A stretch of DNA of 64,000 bases from JAYQKL01 sp965243245 (GTDB taxonomy: Bacteria > Pseudomonadota > Alphaproteobacteria > RS24), in NCBI GenBank assembly GCA_965243245.1, contig OZ251536.1:1488001-1552000 (forward strand), in the 5' to 3' direction. Below the pieces are notes generated by a model that worked only from the letters and a program-made list of their open reading frames with translations, did no database searches and had not been told where the DNA came from. A program made the position numbers and the translations under genes. Shown here in pieces: positions 26,961-35,542 of the stretch (the stretch's first letter is position 1; the number at the start of each line of letters is the position of its first letter).

Positions 26961-27782
26961 TTAAAATAAAGAGGCTTGTTTTTCAAATGGCGGATGAAAG
27001 GTGCCAATAATCACATAAGGATTTGGCGCCTTTTTATTATGGTGTTCATAGGTCGTGCCAAGAAATAGGTGCAAATCTTTGCTTCTCGCAAAATCATCCA
27101 TATATTTTTCTTCAATCTTTTTACGTGCTTCGACCTCATTATGTGACTTAAGGCAATTCCAATATAGCTGGCCAATTTCCCAGTCCTCAATCATCAGTTG
27201 ACTTGATTTCTCGTTTTCATCTTTAAAGTGGTAAGAAAATTTATAAGGTAACTTAGGCATGATTGTGAATTCAGCTAGATCGTCCGATTTATCAAAGAAA
27301 TTGGTTTGCTTCATGCTTTCCAGCACTCTCTTCAATTTATCTTGTGGCCATTCTTTCGGTGCATGTGCGACTTTGAATCCTTCGATAGAAGTGGGTTTAA
27401 ATACAGCTAATGAGATTTTATTACTATGTGCATCCTCAATCACTTCTGAAAGGCTAGTATAAATTTTATTTTTATCTAAAATAATACGTTTACGTGCTTC
27501 CCAATTACGTTCCGAAGAGACCTTCTCTTGAGGAATGATCGTATCAGTGTTGATTATATTATAGCTCTCAGGTCGTTTATCTTTTTTAGATTTCGCTATA
27601 TCTGCTTCAATCCATTGGTATTTTTTATACTGCTGTTCGTTTTCTAAGAGTCTAAAAGGAATTGGAAAAAGCCTAATCCAACTGCCATCTTGTCTGAATC
27701 CAGCAGTGCATGCTAATTCCACATGTGATTCAGAGAGCGTGGGATAGGTTTTAACAGCAATGAGAATGCGTTCTCTAGGCAT
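26961..27782 (-). CDS. DUF488 partner protein, possibly OB-fold
   Basis: A 273-residue soluble protein without membrane segments. The N-terminal 80 residues contain ILIAVKTYPTLS, ELACTAGFRQDGSWIRLFPI and KKYQWIEADI, a pattern that recalls the C-A-G...W-I-R motif of dual-OB domain proteins; this is a resemblance recalled from memory, not a search result. The middle is rich in Lys and Glu, and the C-terminus has LHLFLGTTYEHH. I choose the ATG at 27782 behind AAGGAAA. It starts 8 bases after the DUF488 gene ends, so the two form an operon. Function unknown; a role in nucleic-acid recognition or defence is inference. Confidence 0.7.
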   Translation of the reverse strand: MPRERILIAVKTYPTLSESHVELACTAGFRQDGSWIRLFPIPFRLLENEQQYKKYQWIEADIAKSKKDKRPESYNIINTDTIIPQEKVSSERNWEARKRIILDKNKIYTSLSEVIEDAHSNKISLAVFKPTSIEGFKVAHAPKEWPQDKLKRVLESMKQTNFFDKSDDLAEFTIMPKLPYKFSYHFKDENEKSSQLMIEDWEIGQLYWNCLKSHNEVEARKKIEEKYMDDFARSKDLHLFLGTTYEHHNKKAPNPYVIIGTFHPPFEKQASLF

Positions 27783-27790
27783 GGCTTTCC

Positions 27791-28675
27791 TTAAATATGC
27801 TCGACTGGATATTCCCAATCAGGCAATTTGGCTAATTCCTTGGCAATGCGTCCACGGTGACATTGGTATTGCTCTGCCTCAAAACAAGTAATGGCTACGC
27901 GGTTATATTTTTCGACGAGTGTGCGTAAATTTATCAAAGTGGACTGATTGTCTTTCAGCGTTGTTTTATCATATTCATCAAAAAGCCTATCATAATCGGA
28001 TTGTGTTTTGAGTTGTCGGCGTTTTTCAGAAACGATTCCTAGCTCAGGCATATGTACATATTTAATGCCCAGATCTTTCAGGCTATCACTACTCAAAATT
28101 GATTTTGAGAAACCATATTTGCGACTTAGTGGATTACGACGGACATCACATAATAGCTTAACGTTGTTTCGTATTAGGCGGTTCAGGTAATGCTCAAAGC
28201 TCTGACCTTCATAACCGATTGTGAAAAAGCATGGGTCTGTTTGAGAGGGGCGGCTAGCTTCTATAAATGCCAGTTCATTATCATTCATTAAGCGATTAGC
28301 AATTCGGCTATTGATAGCATAATATGGAAAGTCGCGGTATACTTCTTTAATTAAGCTATCTCCTGATAAGTGCTTATAATGTTTCTTAAACAGTTCAATT
28401 TTTTGAGCATCACCTTTCTTGAGCTGGTTCATGTAGCCGTTATCGTTTAATACCCAATCGTCATCGTTCATCAAATGCCCAGCTTCGATTAAATTCCTGT
28501 GGTCTGCATCAGATTGGAATGAGAAGCAGCCATATTTATATGGTACAAACTCATAGCTTCTGTCTTGTTGACATTTTTGGGTAAACAGAAAAAGATATTT
28601 CTGCAGATCACGTTTTTTAAGCCGCCCTCCAAAGACCTCAATCAGCGCCAGCAATATTTTTTGTCTGTAAAACAT
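27791..28675 (-). CDS. DUF488 protein with N-terminal winged-helix-like domain
   Basis: A 294-residue protein in two parts. Residues 1-125 start QKILLALIEVFGGRLKKRDL and contain EFVPYKYGCFSFQSD, resembling the winged helix-like domains of YwgA/Panacea-type proteins. Residues about 140-294 are DUF488: FFTIGYEGQSFEHYL, LLCDVRRNPLSRKYGFSK, YVHMPELG and the terminal ITCFEAEQYQCHRGRIA, where the Cys-Phe-Glu and Cys-His-Arg groups are conserved. The biochemical activity of DUF488 is not established. The start at 28675 follows AAGGAAA. It is the first gene of the island operon. Confidence 0.82.
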   Translation of the reverse strand: MFYRQKILLALIEVFGGRLKKRDLQKYLFLFTQKCQQDRSYEFVPYKYGCFSFQSDADHRNLIEAGHLMNDDDWVLNDNGYMNQLKKGDAQKIELFKKHYKHLSGDSLIKEVYRDFPYYAINSRIANRLMNDNELAFIEASRPSQTDPCFFTIGYEGQSFEHYLNRLIRNNVKLLCDVRRNPLSRKYGFSKSILSSDSLKDLGIKYVHMPELGIVSEKRRQLKTQSDYDRLFDEYDKTTLKDNQSTLINLRTLVEKYNRVAITCFEAEQYQCHRGRIAKELAKLPDWEYPVEHI

Positions 28676-28841
28676 AGGCTTTTCCTTTAAATAGATCATA
28701 ACTGGATAAGCTTTTTTATAAAAGATGATTCATAAAACTTCAATTGTATCACCACATTACGTTTCCAGACGATGCAAAAAGTTACTGTTCATCTGATTGA
28801 TTTTGTCGTGTATTATCAGTGTGCGTTGCTCTGGTATGATC

Positions 28842-28882
28842 CGAATCCTACCACCCCAGCCATTTTCCTGCTCCCTTCAAAC
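28842..28882 (+). repeat. attR-like direct repeat (displaced tRNA 3' end)
   Basis: A copy of tRNA-Gln bases 26859-26885 without change, then 12 of the next 14 bases. No tRNA 5' half lies before it, so it is not a functional tRNA. It marks the right edge of the island. Confidence 0.88.
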
Positions 28883-28917
28883 AAGCGCACGCCCCCCACC
28901 TACTTCAATAAAAAAAC

Positions 28918-29931
28918 CTACTTCAACAAAGCCGCCTTGGCACCCAAAGCAGAAACCGCTTCATAATATTCGCGCTCAAGACCCGAAACAACATCAGCAA
29001 TACTCTCAACCGACTTAATCGAACCAATCCCCTGACCACAACCCCAAATGTCCTTCCAAGCCTTAATCAAACCACCAGACGTATCACCAGCTTTGGGCGG
29101 TTCTTGCTGGATGACCTCAGAAAAATCCATAACCGATTTATCAGCATCAGGTATAGAACTCGGATCTATACCAGCACGAATAATCGACGGCTTAAGATAA
29201 TTCCCTTTAATCCCTGAAAAATATGACGAATATAAAATATCTTTGGCCTCAGACGCAACAATCATCTGTTTGTAATCAGCAACCGCATTCGATTCCCGTG
29301 TCGCAATAAACCGCGAACCAATATAAGCTAAATCAGCACCCATCGCTTGCGCAGACGCAATGCAAAAACCATCACCCAATGAACCAGATAATAAAATCGT
29401 TCCATCAAACCATTCACGCACCTCGCGCACCAACGCAAAAGGGCTGAGTGTTCCTGCATGACCACCCGCACCGCTCGCAACTAAAATCAGACCATCAACG
29501 CCTTGCTCGGCAGCTTTGCGCGCATGCCGAAGATTGATAACATCATGAAAAACAACACCGCCATAGCTATGCGTCGCTTCAACAATCTCTTCGGGCGGGC
29601 GTAAACTCGTAATGATAATCGGAACCTCATGCTCAACACAAGTTTCCATGTCTTCCATCAGTCTTGGATTGGTCGTATGACAAATCTGATTAACCGCAAA
29701 AGGCGCAACTTTAGTATCAGGGTTTGCTTCCCCAAATGCACCAAGGTCATCTTTGATTTGCTTTAGCCAATCACCTAGCAACTTTTGCGGGCGCGCATTA
29801 AGAGCCGGAAAAGCACCAACAATTCCAGCCTTACATTGAGCCGTCACAAGCGCAGGGTCAGAGATAATAAAGAGCGGAGCACCAACAACAGGCAAACGCA
29901 ATGTGTCCTTAAGACAATTCGGTAATGACAT
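28918..29931 (-). CDS. nitronate monooxygenase family flavoprotein
   Basis: A 337-residue FMN-dependent TIM-barrel protein of the nitronate monooxygenase (2-nitropropane dioxygenase-like) family. Seen are LRLPVVGAPLFIISDP at the start, FHDVINLRHARKAAEQGVDG in the middle, the phosphate-binding GAGGHAG near residue 164 and LSGSLGDG near 192. The family oxidises alkyl nitronates to carbonyls and nitrite, though some members act on acyl-CoA or other substrates. The ATG at 29931 follows GGGAG. Its 3' end lies 35 bases past the right island repeat, with a 10-base direct repeat (CCTACTTCAA) around the stop. Confidence 0.86.
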   Translation of the reverse strand: MSLPNCLKDTLRLPVVGAPLFIISDPALVTAQCKAGIVGAFPALNARPQKLLGDWLKQIKDDLGAFGEANPDTKVAPFAVNQICHTTNPRLMEDMETCVEHEVPIIITSLRPPEEIVEATHSYGGVVFHDVINLRHARKAAEQGVDGLILVASGAGGHAGTLSPFALVREVREWFDGTILLSGSLGDGFCIASAQAMGADLAYIGSRFIATRESNAVADYKQMIVASEAKDILYSSYFSGIKGNYLKPSIIRAGIDPSSIPDADKSVMDFSEVIQQEPPKAGDTSGGLIKAWKDIWGCGQGIGSIKSVESIADVVSGLEREYYEAVSALGAKAALLK

Positions 29932-30009
29932 TAATTTCTCCCATAAGACTGCATAAGATAATAGCTTGTCTGACAGTCTTGACAACTTTTTAATCAATCA
30001 ATCAATCCA

Positions 30010-31251
30010 TCAATCAATAAGGGCGCCATATATATGCTCCGCCAATTCCTCTCGTAGCGGATAACAGCCAGAAGGTATAATCTGTGTCATGAAAATGACA
30101 ATCATGTCTTGGGTCGGATCAATCCAAAAATAAGTGTTGGCTAACCCCCCCCACGAAAAATTCCCTTTTGAAGACCTATTCTCTGTTTTTGACGGATCTA
30201 AAACAATTGAACCACCGATGCCAAAACCATTGCCACTTGCGCCATTTTCGCTAAAAGCACCAGTGGCATAGCCCGCCAAATCACCAGCGTTATAAAGCTG
30301 ATTGACTTGCATCTTAGCAATCTCATCAGCACTGATAATACGGACGCCATCAAGTTCTCCGCCTTGACGGAACATTTGGCAAAAACGGTAATAATCCCCA
30401 AGAGTGGAGACTAATCCCCCCCCCCCGCCGATGAGTAAAGGCGTGTCCAAACAATCTGAATTTTCAGCCCCATCCACCATCCGTATTTTTTGGCTTTTGG
30501 GGTTAAGATGATAACAATGCGTCAGGCGCGAAACATCCGCGCCACGAAGGCTAAAGCCAGTATCTTTCATGCCAAGAGGATCAAAAATCATTTCTTGCAT
30601 GACCCTATCCAGTGAAGTCGTTGTAACAATCTCTATCACGCGCCCGATAATGTCGAGGGCAAAAGAATAATTCCAAGCCGTGCCGGGAGAGAATAATAAA
30701 GGCAATGCGGCTAGCTGGTCACAAAATTCTGCTAAAGATGTTGTGCTCCTGCGTGACCCAGATAATTGCTTGCGACGATAAATCGCGTCAATCGGGTGCT
30801 CGCCTAAAAAATCATAAGATAACCCAGCTTGGTGGGTAATCAGATCAAGCAAAGTAATGTCTCGCTCCGCAGGCTTGGTCGTATAGGCGGACGTCGTTCC
30901 GCTTACCCAAACCTGCGGGTCAGAAAAACTCGGAATATAATCTTTTACCTTATCTTCCAGTGCCACCATTCCGCGCTCAACCAACTGCATGAAAAGCAAA
31001 CTCGTGACCGGCTTGGTCATGGAATAAATCCGAAAAATACTCTGCGGCGTAAGCACGTGCCCTTGCTCAGCTTCATCGCCCATAGCACTATGACCAGAAC
31101 AATGAGTAAGCGCAATCTCGCCCCGACGCGCCAGCAAATAGCTATAGCCAGAAATTTTTCCAGTATCAACATAAGTGCTGTCAATGAAACTATTCATGGC
31201 AGTAATTTTTTCAGAGTCAAAGCCCAATTGGGCTAAGTTTTGGATATTCAT
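30010..31251 (-). CDS. serine hydrolase, class C beta-lactamase family
   Basis: A 413-residue penicillin-binding-protein-like serine hydrolase without a signal peptide. The SxxK motif is SMTK with nucleophile Ser77 and Lys80, the second motif is in WNYSFALD, and a glycine run (LLIGGGGGLVST) is followed by the C-terminal FSWGGLAN. Such cytoplasmic members are usually esterases or peptidases rather than antibiotic-resistance enzymes. The glycine run is encoded by eleven C on the plus strand (30416-30426), a long slippage-prone tract; a second C8 lies at 30145-30152. It ends 5 bases upstream... of no terminator, within an ATCA repeat, and follows oligopeptidase B by 5 bases. Confidence 0.86.
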   Translation of the reverse strand: MNIQNLAQLGFDSEKITAMNSFIDSTYVDTGKISGYSYLLARRGEIALTHCSGHSAMGDEAEQGHVLTPQSIFRIYSMTKPVTSLLFMQLVERGMVALEDKVKDYIPSFSDPQVWVSGTTSAYTTKPAERDITLLDLITHQAGLSYDFLGEHPIDAIYRRKQLSGSRRSTTSLAEFCDQLAALPLLFSPGTAWNYSFALDIIGRVIEIVTTTSLDRVMQEMIFDPLGMKDTGFSLRGADVSRLTHCYHLNPKSQKIRMVDGAENSDCLDTPLLIGGGGGLVSTLGDYYRFCQMFRQGGELDGVRIISADEIAKMQVNQLYNAGDLAGYATGAFSENGASGNGFGIGGSIVLDPSKTENRSSKGNFSWGGLANTYFWIDPTQDMIVIFMTQIIPSGCYPLREELAEHIYGALID

Positions 31252-31256
31252 AAGTT

Positions 31257-33356
31257 CTAGTTCCCCATTCCATGTGCAGCGAGTACAAAACTATATACAA
31301 ATGACAGCTCGTCAAGTTGATTATAACGTCCAGCTTTTCCGCCGTGACCGGCTTCCATTTCCATGCGCAATAAAGTCAACCCATCATCGGTGCGCATATC
31401 GCGCAAGCGCGCAACCCATTTGGTCGGCTCCCAATAAGTTACACGCGGATCAGTCAGCCCGCCCGTGGCAAGTATATGCGGATAACCGCAAGCTCGAATA
31501 TTTTCATAAGGCGCATAATCAGAAATAATGGCGTAATCTTCGCCGCTGCTAATAGGATTGCCCCATTCGGGCCATTCAGGCGGAGTGAGAGGCAAGGTCT
31601 CATCCAACATGGTGTTGAGGGTATCAACGAAAGGCACTTCGGCAACCCCGCTTTTGAAAAGATCCGGCGCAAGATTAAGTGCCGCACCAACAAGCAGTCC
31701 ACCCGCACTACCACCATGCACCGAAATATTGCCTTTCATAGTAAGCCTTTCTTCAATTAAAAATTCCGCCGCCGCAATGAAATCCGTAAAGGTGTTTTTC
31801 TTGACTTTGCCCCGCCCTTGCAAAAACCAGTCATGTCCCATAGCCTTACTGCCCCGAATATGCGCGATAGCATAAATAAAACCACGGTCAACCAGACTCA
31901 AACGATTGCCAGAAAAACCTGCCGGAATCGTAATCCCGTATGAACCATAGCCATAAAGAAGTACCGGCGCTGTGCCATCGCGGGGCGTGTCTTTGTGCAT
32001 GAGCAAAGAAATCGGAATCTTTGCCCCATCTTTGGCAGTCGCCCAGCGTCTTTGGCAAATATAATCTTCCCGCCTATGACCGCTTGGAACAATGCGCTCA
32101 TGAACAAGGACGCGTTCATCATTTTCCATGTGGCAGTCAAAAACTTGCTTCGGCGTTGCCATCGAGCTATAGCTGAAACGCATTTGCGCCGTGTCATATT
32201 CAAACCCTGCCTCAATATCTAAGGCGTAAACGGCTTCATCAAATTCGAGTACCTGCGTCTTGCCTGAGGCGTAAGACATAACCGAAATACGCGGCAAAGC
32301 TTCTACCCGTGACAAGATAGCCAGATGATTTTTATAAGGAATGGCATCTAGCAAAAGACTGCCCGCCAGATGAGGTTGCAAGCAAGACCAATCCGCAAGG
32401 GATGTTTCGGGCGCGCACATGATTTGAAAATCAACAGCACCCCCATAATTGGTCACAATAGTAAACCGCTTGCGGGCAGCATCATGATCAATTTCATATT
32501 TGATACCTGTTTGGCGCGGTTTCATCACGCGCGGCTCAGTGTCGGGCGCAAGGGCATTAATCAACCTAACTTCTGAGGTTTCATGGTCATGAATATTAAT
32601 GAATATATAAACGCCAGAACGAGAAGCACTAAGGTCAACAAAAAAACCAGAATCAACTTCTTCATAAATACATTTATCGGTTGCTACTGATGTACCAAGT
32701 CGATGGCGCATGACTTTACTTGGGCGGTGGTTTTTATCAATTTGTACATAAAAAAGATGATGAGCGTCCGCTGACCAAGCCATTGAGCTTGATGTATCTA
32801 TCAGGCAATCGGGCAAATCCGTTGTCGTCGAAATATCCCTTATTTTAATGGTGAAATATTCAGAACCTTTTACGTCAACAGCCCATGCTAAACGCGTGTG
32901 ATCAGGCGAAGGGCTCGTCGCACCAATTTTAAAATAGGCTTTATCTTCGGCTTCCCTATTACCGTCAATTATCGCGGTGACATTTTTGCCGTCCCTATCA
33001 GAACGACAAATCACAGGGTGTTCGCCGCCCTTGACATATTTTCTCAGCCACGCATAGTTCCCCCAAACGGCCGTTGGGCTAGTTTCGTTTTCTTTAATGC
33101 GCCCGCGCATTTCGGCGTAAATTCTTTCTTGAACATCAGCATAAGATGACATTGTCGCATCGCAAAAACTATTTTCGGCATCTAATATAGCTTTGATCTC
33201 AGGATTCAAAGCTGTAGGGTTTTTCATAACCGCTTGCCAATTAGTATCCTTGAGCCAAGCAAAAGGATCCTCGCGCTTTATACCGTGGCGTTCATCTGTA
33301 AACGGGCGTTTCATAATATGAGGCGCTGAATGTGCCGCTCGAAAATAATTATCCAT
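31257..33356 (-). CDS. ptrB: oligopeptidase B
   Basis: A 699-residue serine peptidase of family S9A that cuts short peptides after basic residues. An N-terminal beta-propeller (about residues 70-410) gates the C-terminal catalytic domain, where the nucleophile is in HGGSAGGLLVG near residue 545. The acidic residue lies in the ATGGLTDPRV region and the histidine in EAGHGGKAGR near 670. The length matches the family. It lies between msrB and the serine hydrolase on the same strand, spaced by 25 and 5 bases, so a transcript of msrB-ptrB-hydrolase is likely. Confidence 0.93.
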   Translation of the reverse strand: MDNYFRAAHSAPHIMKRPFTDERHGIKREDPFAWLKDTNWQAVMKNPTALNPEIKAILDAENSFCDATMSSYADVQERIYAEMRGRIKENETSPTAVWGNYAWLRKYVKGGEHPVICRSDRDGKNVTAIIDGNREAEDKAYFKIGATSPSPDHTRLAWAVDVKGSEYFTIKIRDISTTTDLPDCLIDTSSSMAWSADAHHLFYVQIDKNHRPSKVMRHRLGTSVATDKCIYEEVDSGFFVDLSASRSGVYIFINIHDHETSEVRLINALAPDTEPRVMKPRQTGIKYEIDHDAARKRFTIVTNYGGAVDFQIMCAPETSLADWSCLQPHLAGSLLLDAIPYKNHLAILSRVEALPRISVMSYASGKTQVLEFDEAVYALDIEAGFEYDTAQMRFSYSSMATPKQVFDCHMENDERVLVHERIVPSGHRREDYICQRRWATAKDGAKIPISLLMHKDTPRDGTAPVLLYGYGSYGITIPAGFSGNRLSLVDRGFIYAIAHIRGSKAMGHDWFLQGRGKVKKNTFTDFIAAAEFLIEERLTMKGNISVHGGSAGGLLVGAALNLAPDLFKSGVAEVPFVDTLNTMLDETLPLTPPEWPEWGNPISSGEDYAIISDYAPYENIRACGYPHILATGGLTDPRVTYWEPTKWVARLRDMRTDDGLTLLRMEMEAGHGGKAGRYNQLDELSFVYSFVLAAHGMGN

Positions 33357-33381
33357 GCTTTGATGACTTGATGATTTGAAT

Positions 33382-33786
33382 TTACTCTTGTTCTGGCTTC
33401 AGCTTTAAAGCTGTGCCGTTCAAGCAGTAGCGCAAGCCAGTCGGTTGCGGGCCATCGGGGAAAATATGACCAAGGTGAGCATCGCAACTCTGGCAGATAA
33501 CTTCAGTCCGACGCATGCCGTGCGTGTCGTCAAAAACCTCCCCAACAGAGCCCTTGTCAATCGGTTGGAAAAAACTCGGCCATCCAGTGCCGCTATCAAA
33601 TTTGGCAGCCGCATTAAAAAGCGCACTGTCACAACAAATGCAATGATAAATACCCCGCTCCTTCGTGTCCCAATAAGGCCCCGAAAAAGCGCGTTCAGTG
33701 TCCGCACAGCGCGTGACTTGATATTGTTCAGAAGATAATTGTTCTTGCCACTCTTCTTTGGTTTTTTTTACTTTAGAATCATTCAT
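33382..33786 (-). CDS. msrB: peptide-methionine (R)-S-oxide reductase
   Basis: A 134-residue MsrB that repairs methionine-R-sulfoxide. Two zinc-binding pairs are visible (CICC near residue 48 and CQSC near 97), along with SGTGWPSF near 67 and the catalytic cysteine in LRYCLNGTALK near 118. The usual serine after Asn is Gly here, while the catalytic Cys is intact. It lies 13 bases downstream of the MaoC-type gene. Confidence 0.95.
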   Translation of the reverse strand: MNDSKVKKTKEEWQEQLSSEQYQVTRCADTERAFSGPYWDTKERGIYHCICCDSALFNAAAKFDSGTGWPSFFQPIDKGSVGEVFDDTHGMRRTEVICQSCDAHLGHIFPDGPQPTGLRYCLNGTALKLKPEQE

Positions 33787-33799
33787 GTTTTAAGCACCT

Positions 33800-34255
33800 C
33801 TAATCTTCGTAATAAAGCGAAAGCGTTTCCACTGTCAATGCAGGTTTTGCTTGTCCTTCAATTTCAATTTTTTCAAGCCGCGTAACCATCATACCCCCCG
33901 CACGCTTGCGCGCATCTTGCAAAAATGAGCGTAACCTAATACGCGACCCAACAGCTATAGGGGCATGGAATCTCAGCTTATTAACACCATAATTAATGCC
34001 TCGGGTCACGCTGTTAATTTTATATACTTGTTTGCCCAAAACAGGCACGAGTGAAAGCGAATAATAACCATGCGCAATTGTGCCGTGATTTAGCTTTTCC
34101 AAACAACGGGCAGGGTCAAGATGAATCCATTGATCATCACCCGTTGTATCGGCAAATTTATCAACGGTTTCTTGGGCGACAAGCATCCATTGGCTTGTTC
34201 CCAATTCTTCCCCAACCGCTTGCGTGTAATCATCAAGCGTCTTAAAGACTCTCAT
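33800..34255 (-). CDS. MaoC-like dehydratase
   Basis: A 151-residue hot-dog-fold enzyme of the MaoC (R-specific enoyl-CoA hydratase) family. The active-site Asp and His are in TGDDQWIHLDPARC, and GTIAHGYYSLSLVP follows, as in nodulation protein N-like members. The product hydrates trans-2-enoyl-CoA to (R)-3-hydroxyacyl-CoA. I choose the ATG at 34255, preceded by GGAG; an upstream open frame would overlap the regulator gene and has no family similarity. Confidence 0.88.
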   Translation of the reverse strand: MRVFKTLDDYTQAVGEELGTSQWMLVAQETVDKFADTTGDDQWIHLDPARCLEKLNHGTIAHGYYSLSLVPVLGKQVYKINSVTRGINYGVNKLRFHAPIAVGSRIRLRSFLQDARKRAGGMMVTRLEKIEIEGQAKPALTVETLSLYYED

Positions 34256-34328
34256 CTGAAACTCCATCCGCGTATTTGCTATTTTTTGTACAAATAAATT
34301 ACGCAGAATAGTATACGATGAGATGGCG

Positions 34329-34811
34329 CTATTGAATAGTCCCTCTGCGTGAATGATTGGCGTGATTGAGTTTGTCAATATAGGGCCATAATTGACGCCC
34401 CCACTGATTAACCGCACGTTTGAGCTTGTCAGTCGGAACATAAAGCTCGGCGCGGCCAATTTTTTGTAAGGGTCTAATATAGCCTTTTTCTTCAAATCTC
34501 TTCAAAGAAGCGCGCACCGTGCCATAGGCTCGCCCTGTGACTTCAACAAAATTCTTGGTTACCGTTGACTTGCCTTCGGCGTCATTAGCCAAAAGAATGA
34601 ACAACATCATCCAATCTTCATATTGTGGCGCTTGGGTTTGAAATAGATCAGAACCAAAGGCGTGAGCATTAAGCAGAACATTAATACTGCGCATGGCTTC
34701 GGGAATTATACCCGATACATAGGGCGATATTTCGTGTGGAAGTTGAAATGTATCAGTAAAAACATTATCCGCTTCAAGTTTTTTCTTAACTAGAGTAGTC
34801 TTTTTTGACAT
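34329..34811 (-). CDS. winged-helix (MarR-like) transcriptional regulator
   Basis: A 160-residue protein with a winged HTH at about residues 65-135: DWMMLFILLANDAEGKS, then a recognition-helix region GRAYGTVRASLKRFEEKGY and a wing GRAELYVPT. The first 25 residues are basic and probably disordered. No ligand-binding domain is visible. It is divergent from the candidate gafY-gafZ genes across 320 AT-rich bases, which makes it a candidate regulator of that pair; this is only positional. It lies 73 bases upstream of the MaoC-type gene on the same strand. Confidence 0.78.
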   Translation of the reverse strand: MSKKTTLVKKKLEADNVFTDTFQLPHEISPYVSGIIPEAMRSINVLLNAHAFGSDLFQTQAPQYEDWMMLFILLANDAEGKSTVTKNFVEVTGRAYGTVRASLKRFEEKGYIRPLQKIGRAELYVPTDKLKRAVNQWGRQLWPYIDKLNHANHSRRGTIQ

Positions 34812-35131
34812 TTTTGCACCTTAAAATAAAAATTACTAATGGTGAAGCGCATATAAACGCAACTTAAAAAATAGAGTAAAACACAAAGAAAAATACAGTG
34901 TAATCGTGGCTAATGGCTATTGAGCCAGATAAATTTTGGAAAATTTTTCCTCTTGTTCTTTCATAATTTAAGTTAAGCCTAAAAATGCAATTAGGGTCAA
35001 ATTTTTTAACCTTAAAACATTCAATCTCCAGTTGTAACATTCGCTAATCAATTGAATATAAATATGAATATGAATTTTTTTAACTTCCTACGAAAATAAT
35101 CAAAAATTGATTTTTAACATGGGAGGAAAGA
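34812..35131. other. AT-rich divergent intergenic region upstream of gafY-like gene
   Basis: These 320 bases hold no supported gene. Two perfect inverted repeats are present: GGAAAA-T-TTTTCC at 34938-34950 and TTTTAA-CC-TTAAAA at 35004-35017. Two sites one mismatch from the IHF consensus occur at 35046-35058 and 35098-35110. Promoters for both flanking genes should lie here, but I cannot assign them with confidence. Confidence 0.6.
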
Positions 35132-35542
35132 ATGCAACACTTTAGACAATTTTGTATGAAAAAACGAGCAGGTTTGCTCAGGCATCGAAAACTCGACTTT
35201 GAGACAGTGAGAGACGCTGCATGTGCTCAAATTGTTATCGCCAATGTCAGCATTATCTACCGCATGCCAATAAGCGCCATTATGAATGAAAGAAGAGGGC
35301 GGCAAAAAGTCTCAGATGCACGCCAAGTCTCTCAGTATTTGTGCCATATCGGATTCCAACAGTCGTTCTCAACTATTGGCAAAATCTTTAAACGTGACCG
35401 AACAAGCGTGGCTCATGCGTGCCAACGTGTCGAAGGCGAACGCGATAAACCCAAAAATGACCTCGCTATAGAATGCCTCGAATGGGGCGTCATGGCATTG
35501 GCGCGCTCACTCGAACTTACAAAGGATGATGATCCATGTTAA
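35132..35542 (+). CDS. gafY: DnaA domain IV-like HTH protein, probable GTA activator GafY
   Basis: A 136-residue protein whose residues about 60-115 match the DNA-binding domain IV of the replication initiator DnaA, including FSTIGKIFKRDRTSVAHACQ. There is no AAA+ ATPase domain, so it is not DnaA itself. In Caulobacter the GTA activators GafY and GafZ, and in Rhodobacter the fused GafA, combine a DnaA-like HTH with a second domain; the pair here has that order. GGAGG lies 8 bases before the ATG. The symbol is by architecture and context and needs an alignment to confirm. Confidence 0.68.
   Translation: MQHFRQFCMKKRAGLLRHRKLDFETVRDAACAQIVIANVSIIYRMPISAIMNERRGRQKVSDARQVSQYLCHIGFQQSFSTIGKIFKRDRTSVAHACQRVEGERDKPKNDLAIECLEWGVMALARSLELTKDDDPC

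Noticed and set aside
28801..28882. A second tRNA-Gln gene at the right island edge
   Set aside because: Only the T-arm 3' side, acceptor strand and CCA are present; no D arm or anticodon arm precedes them.
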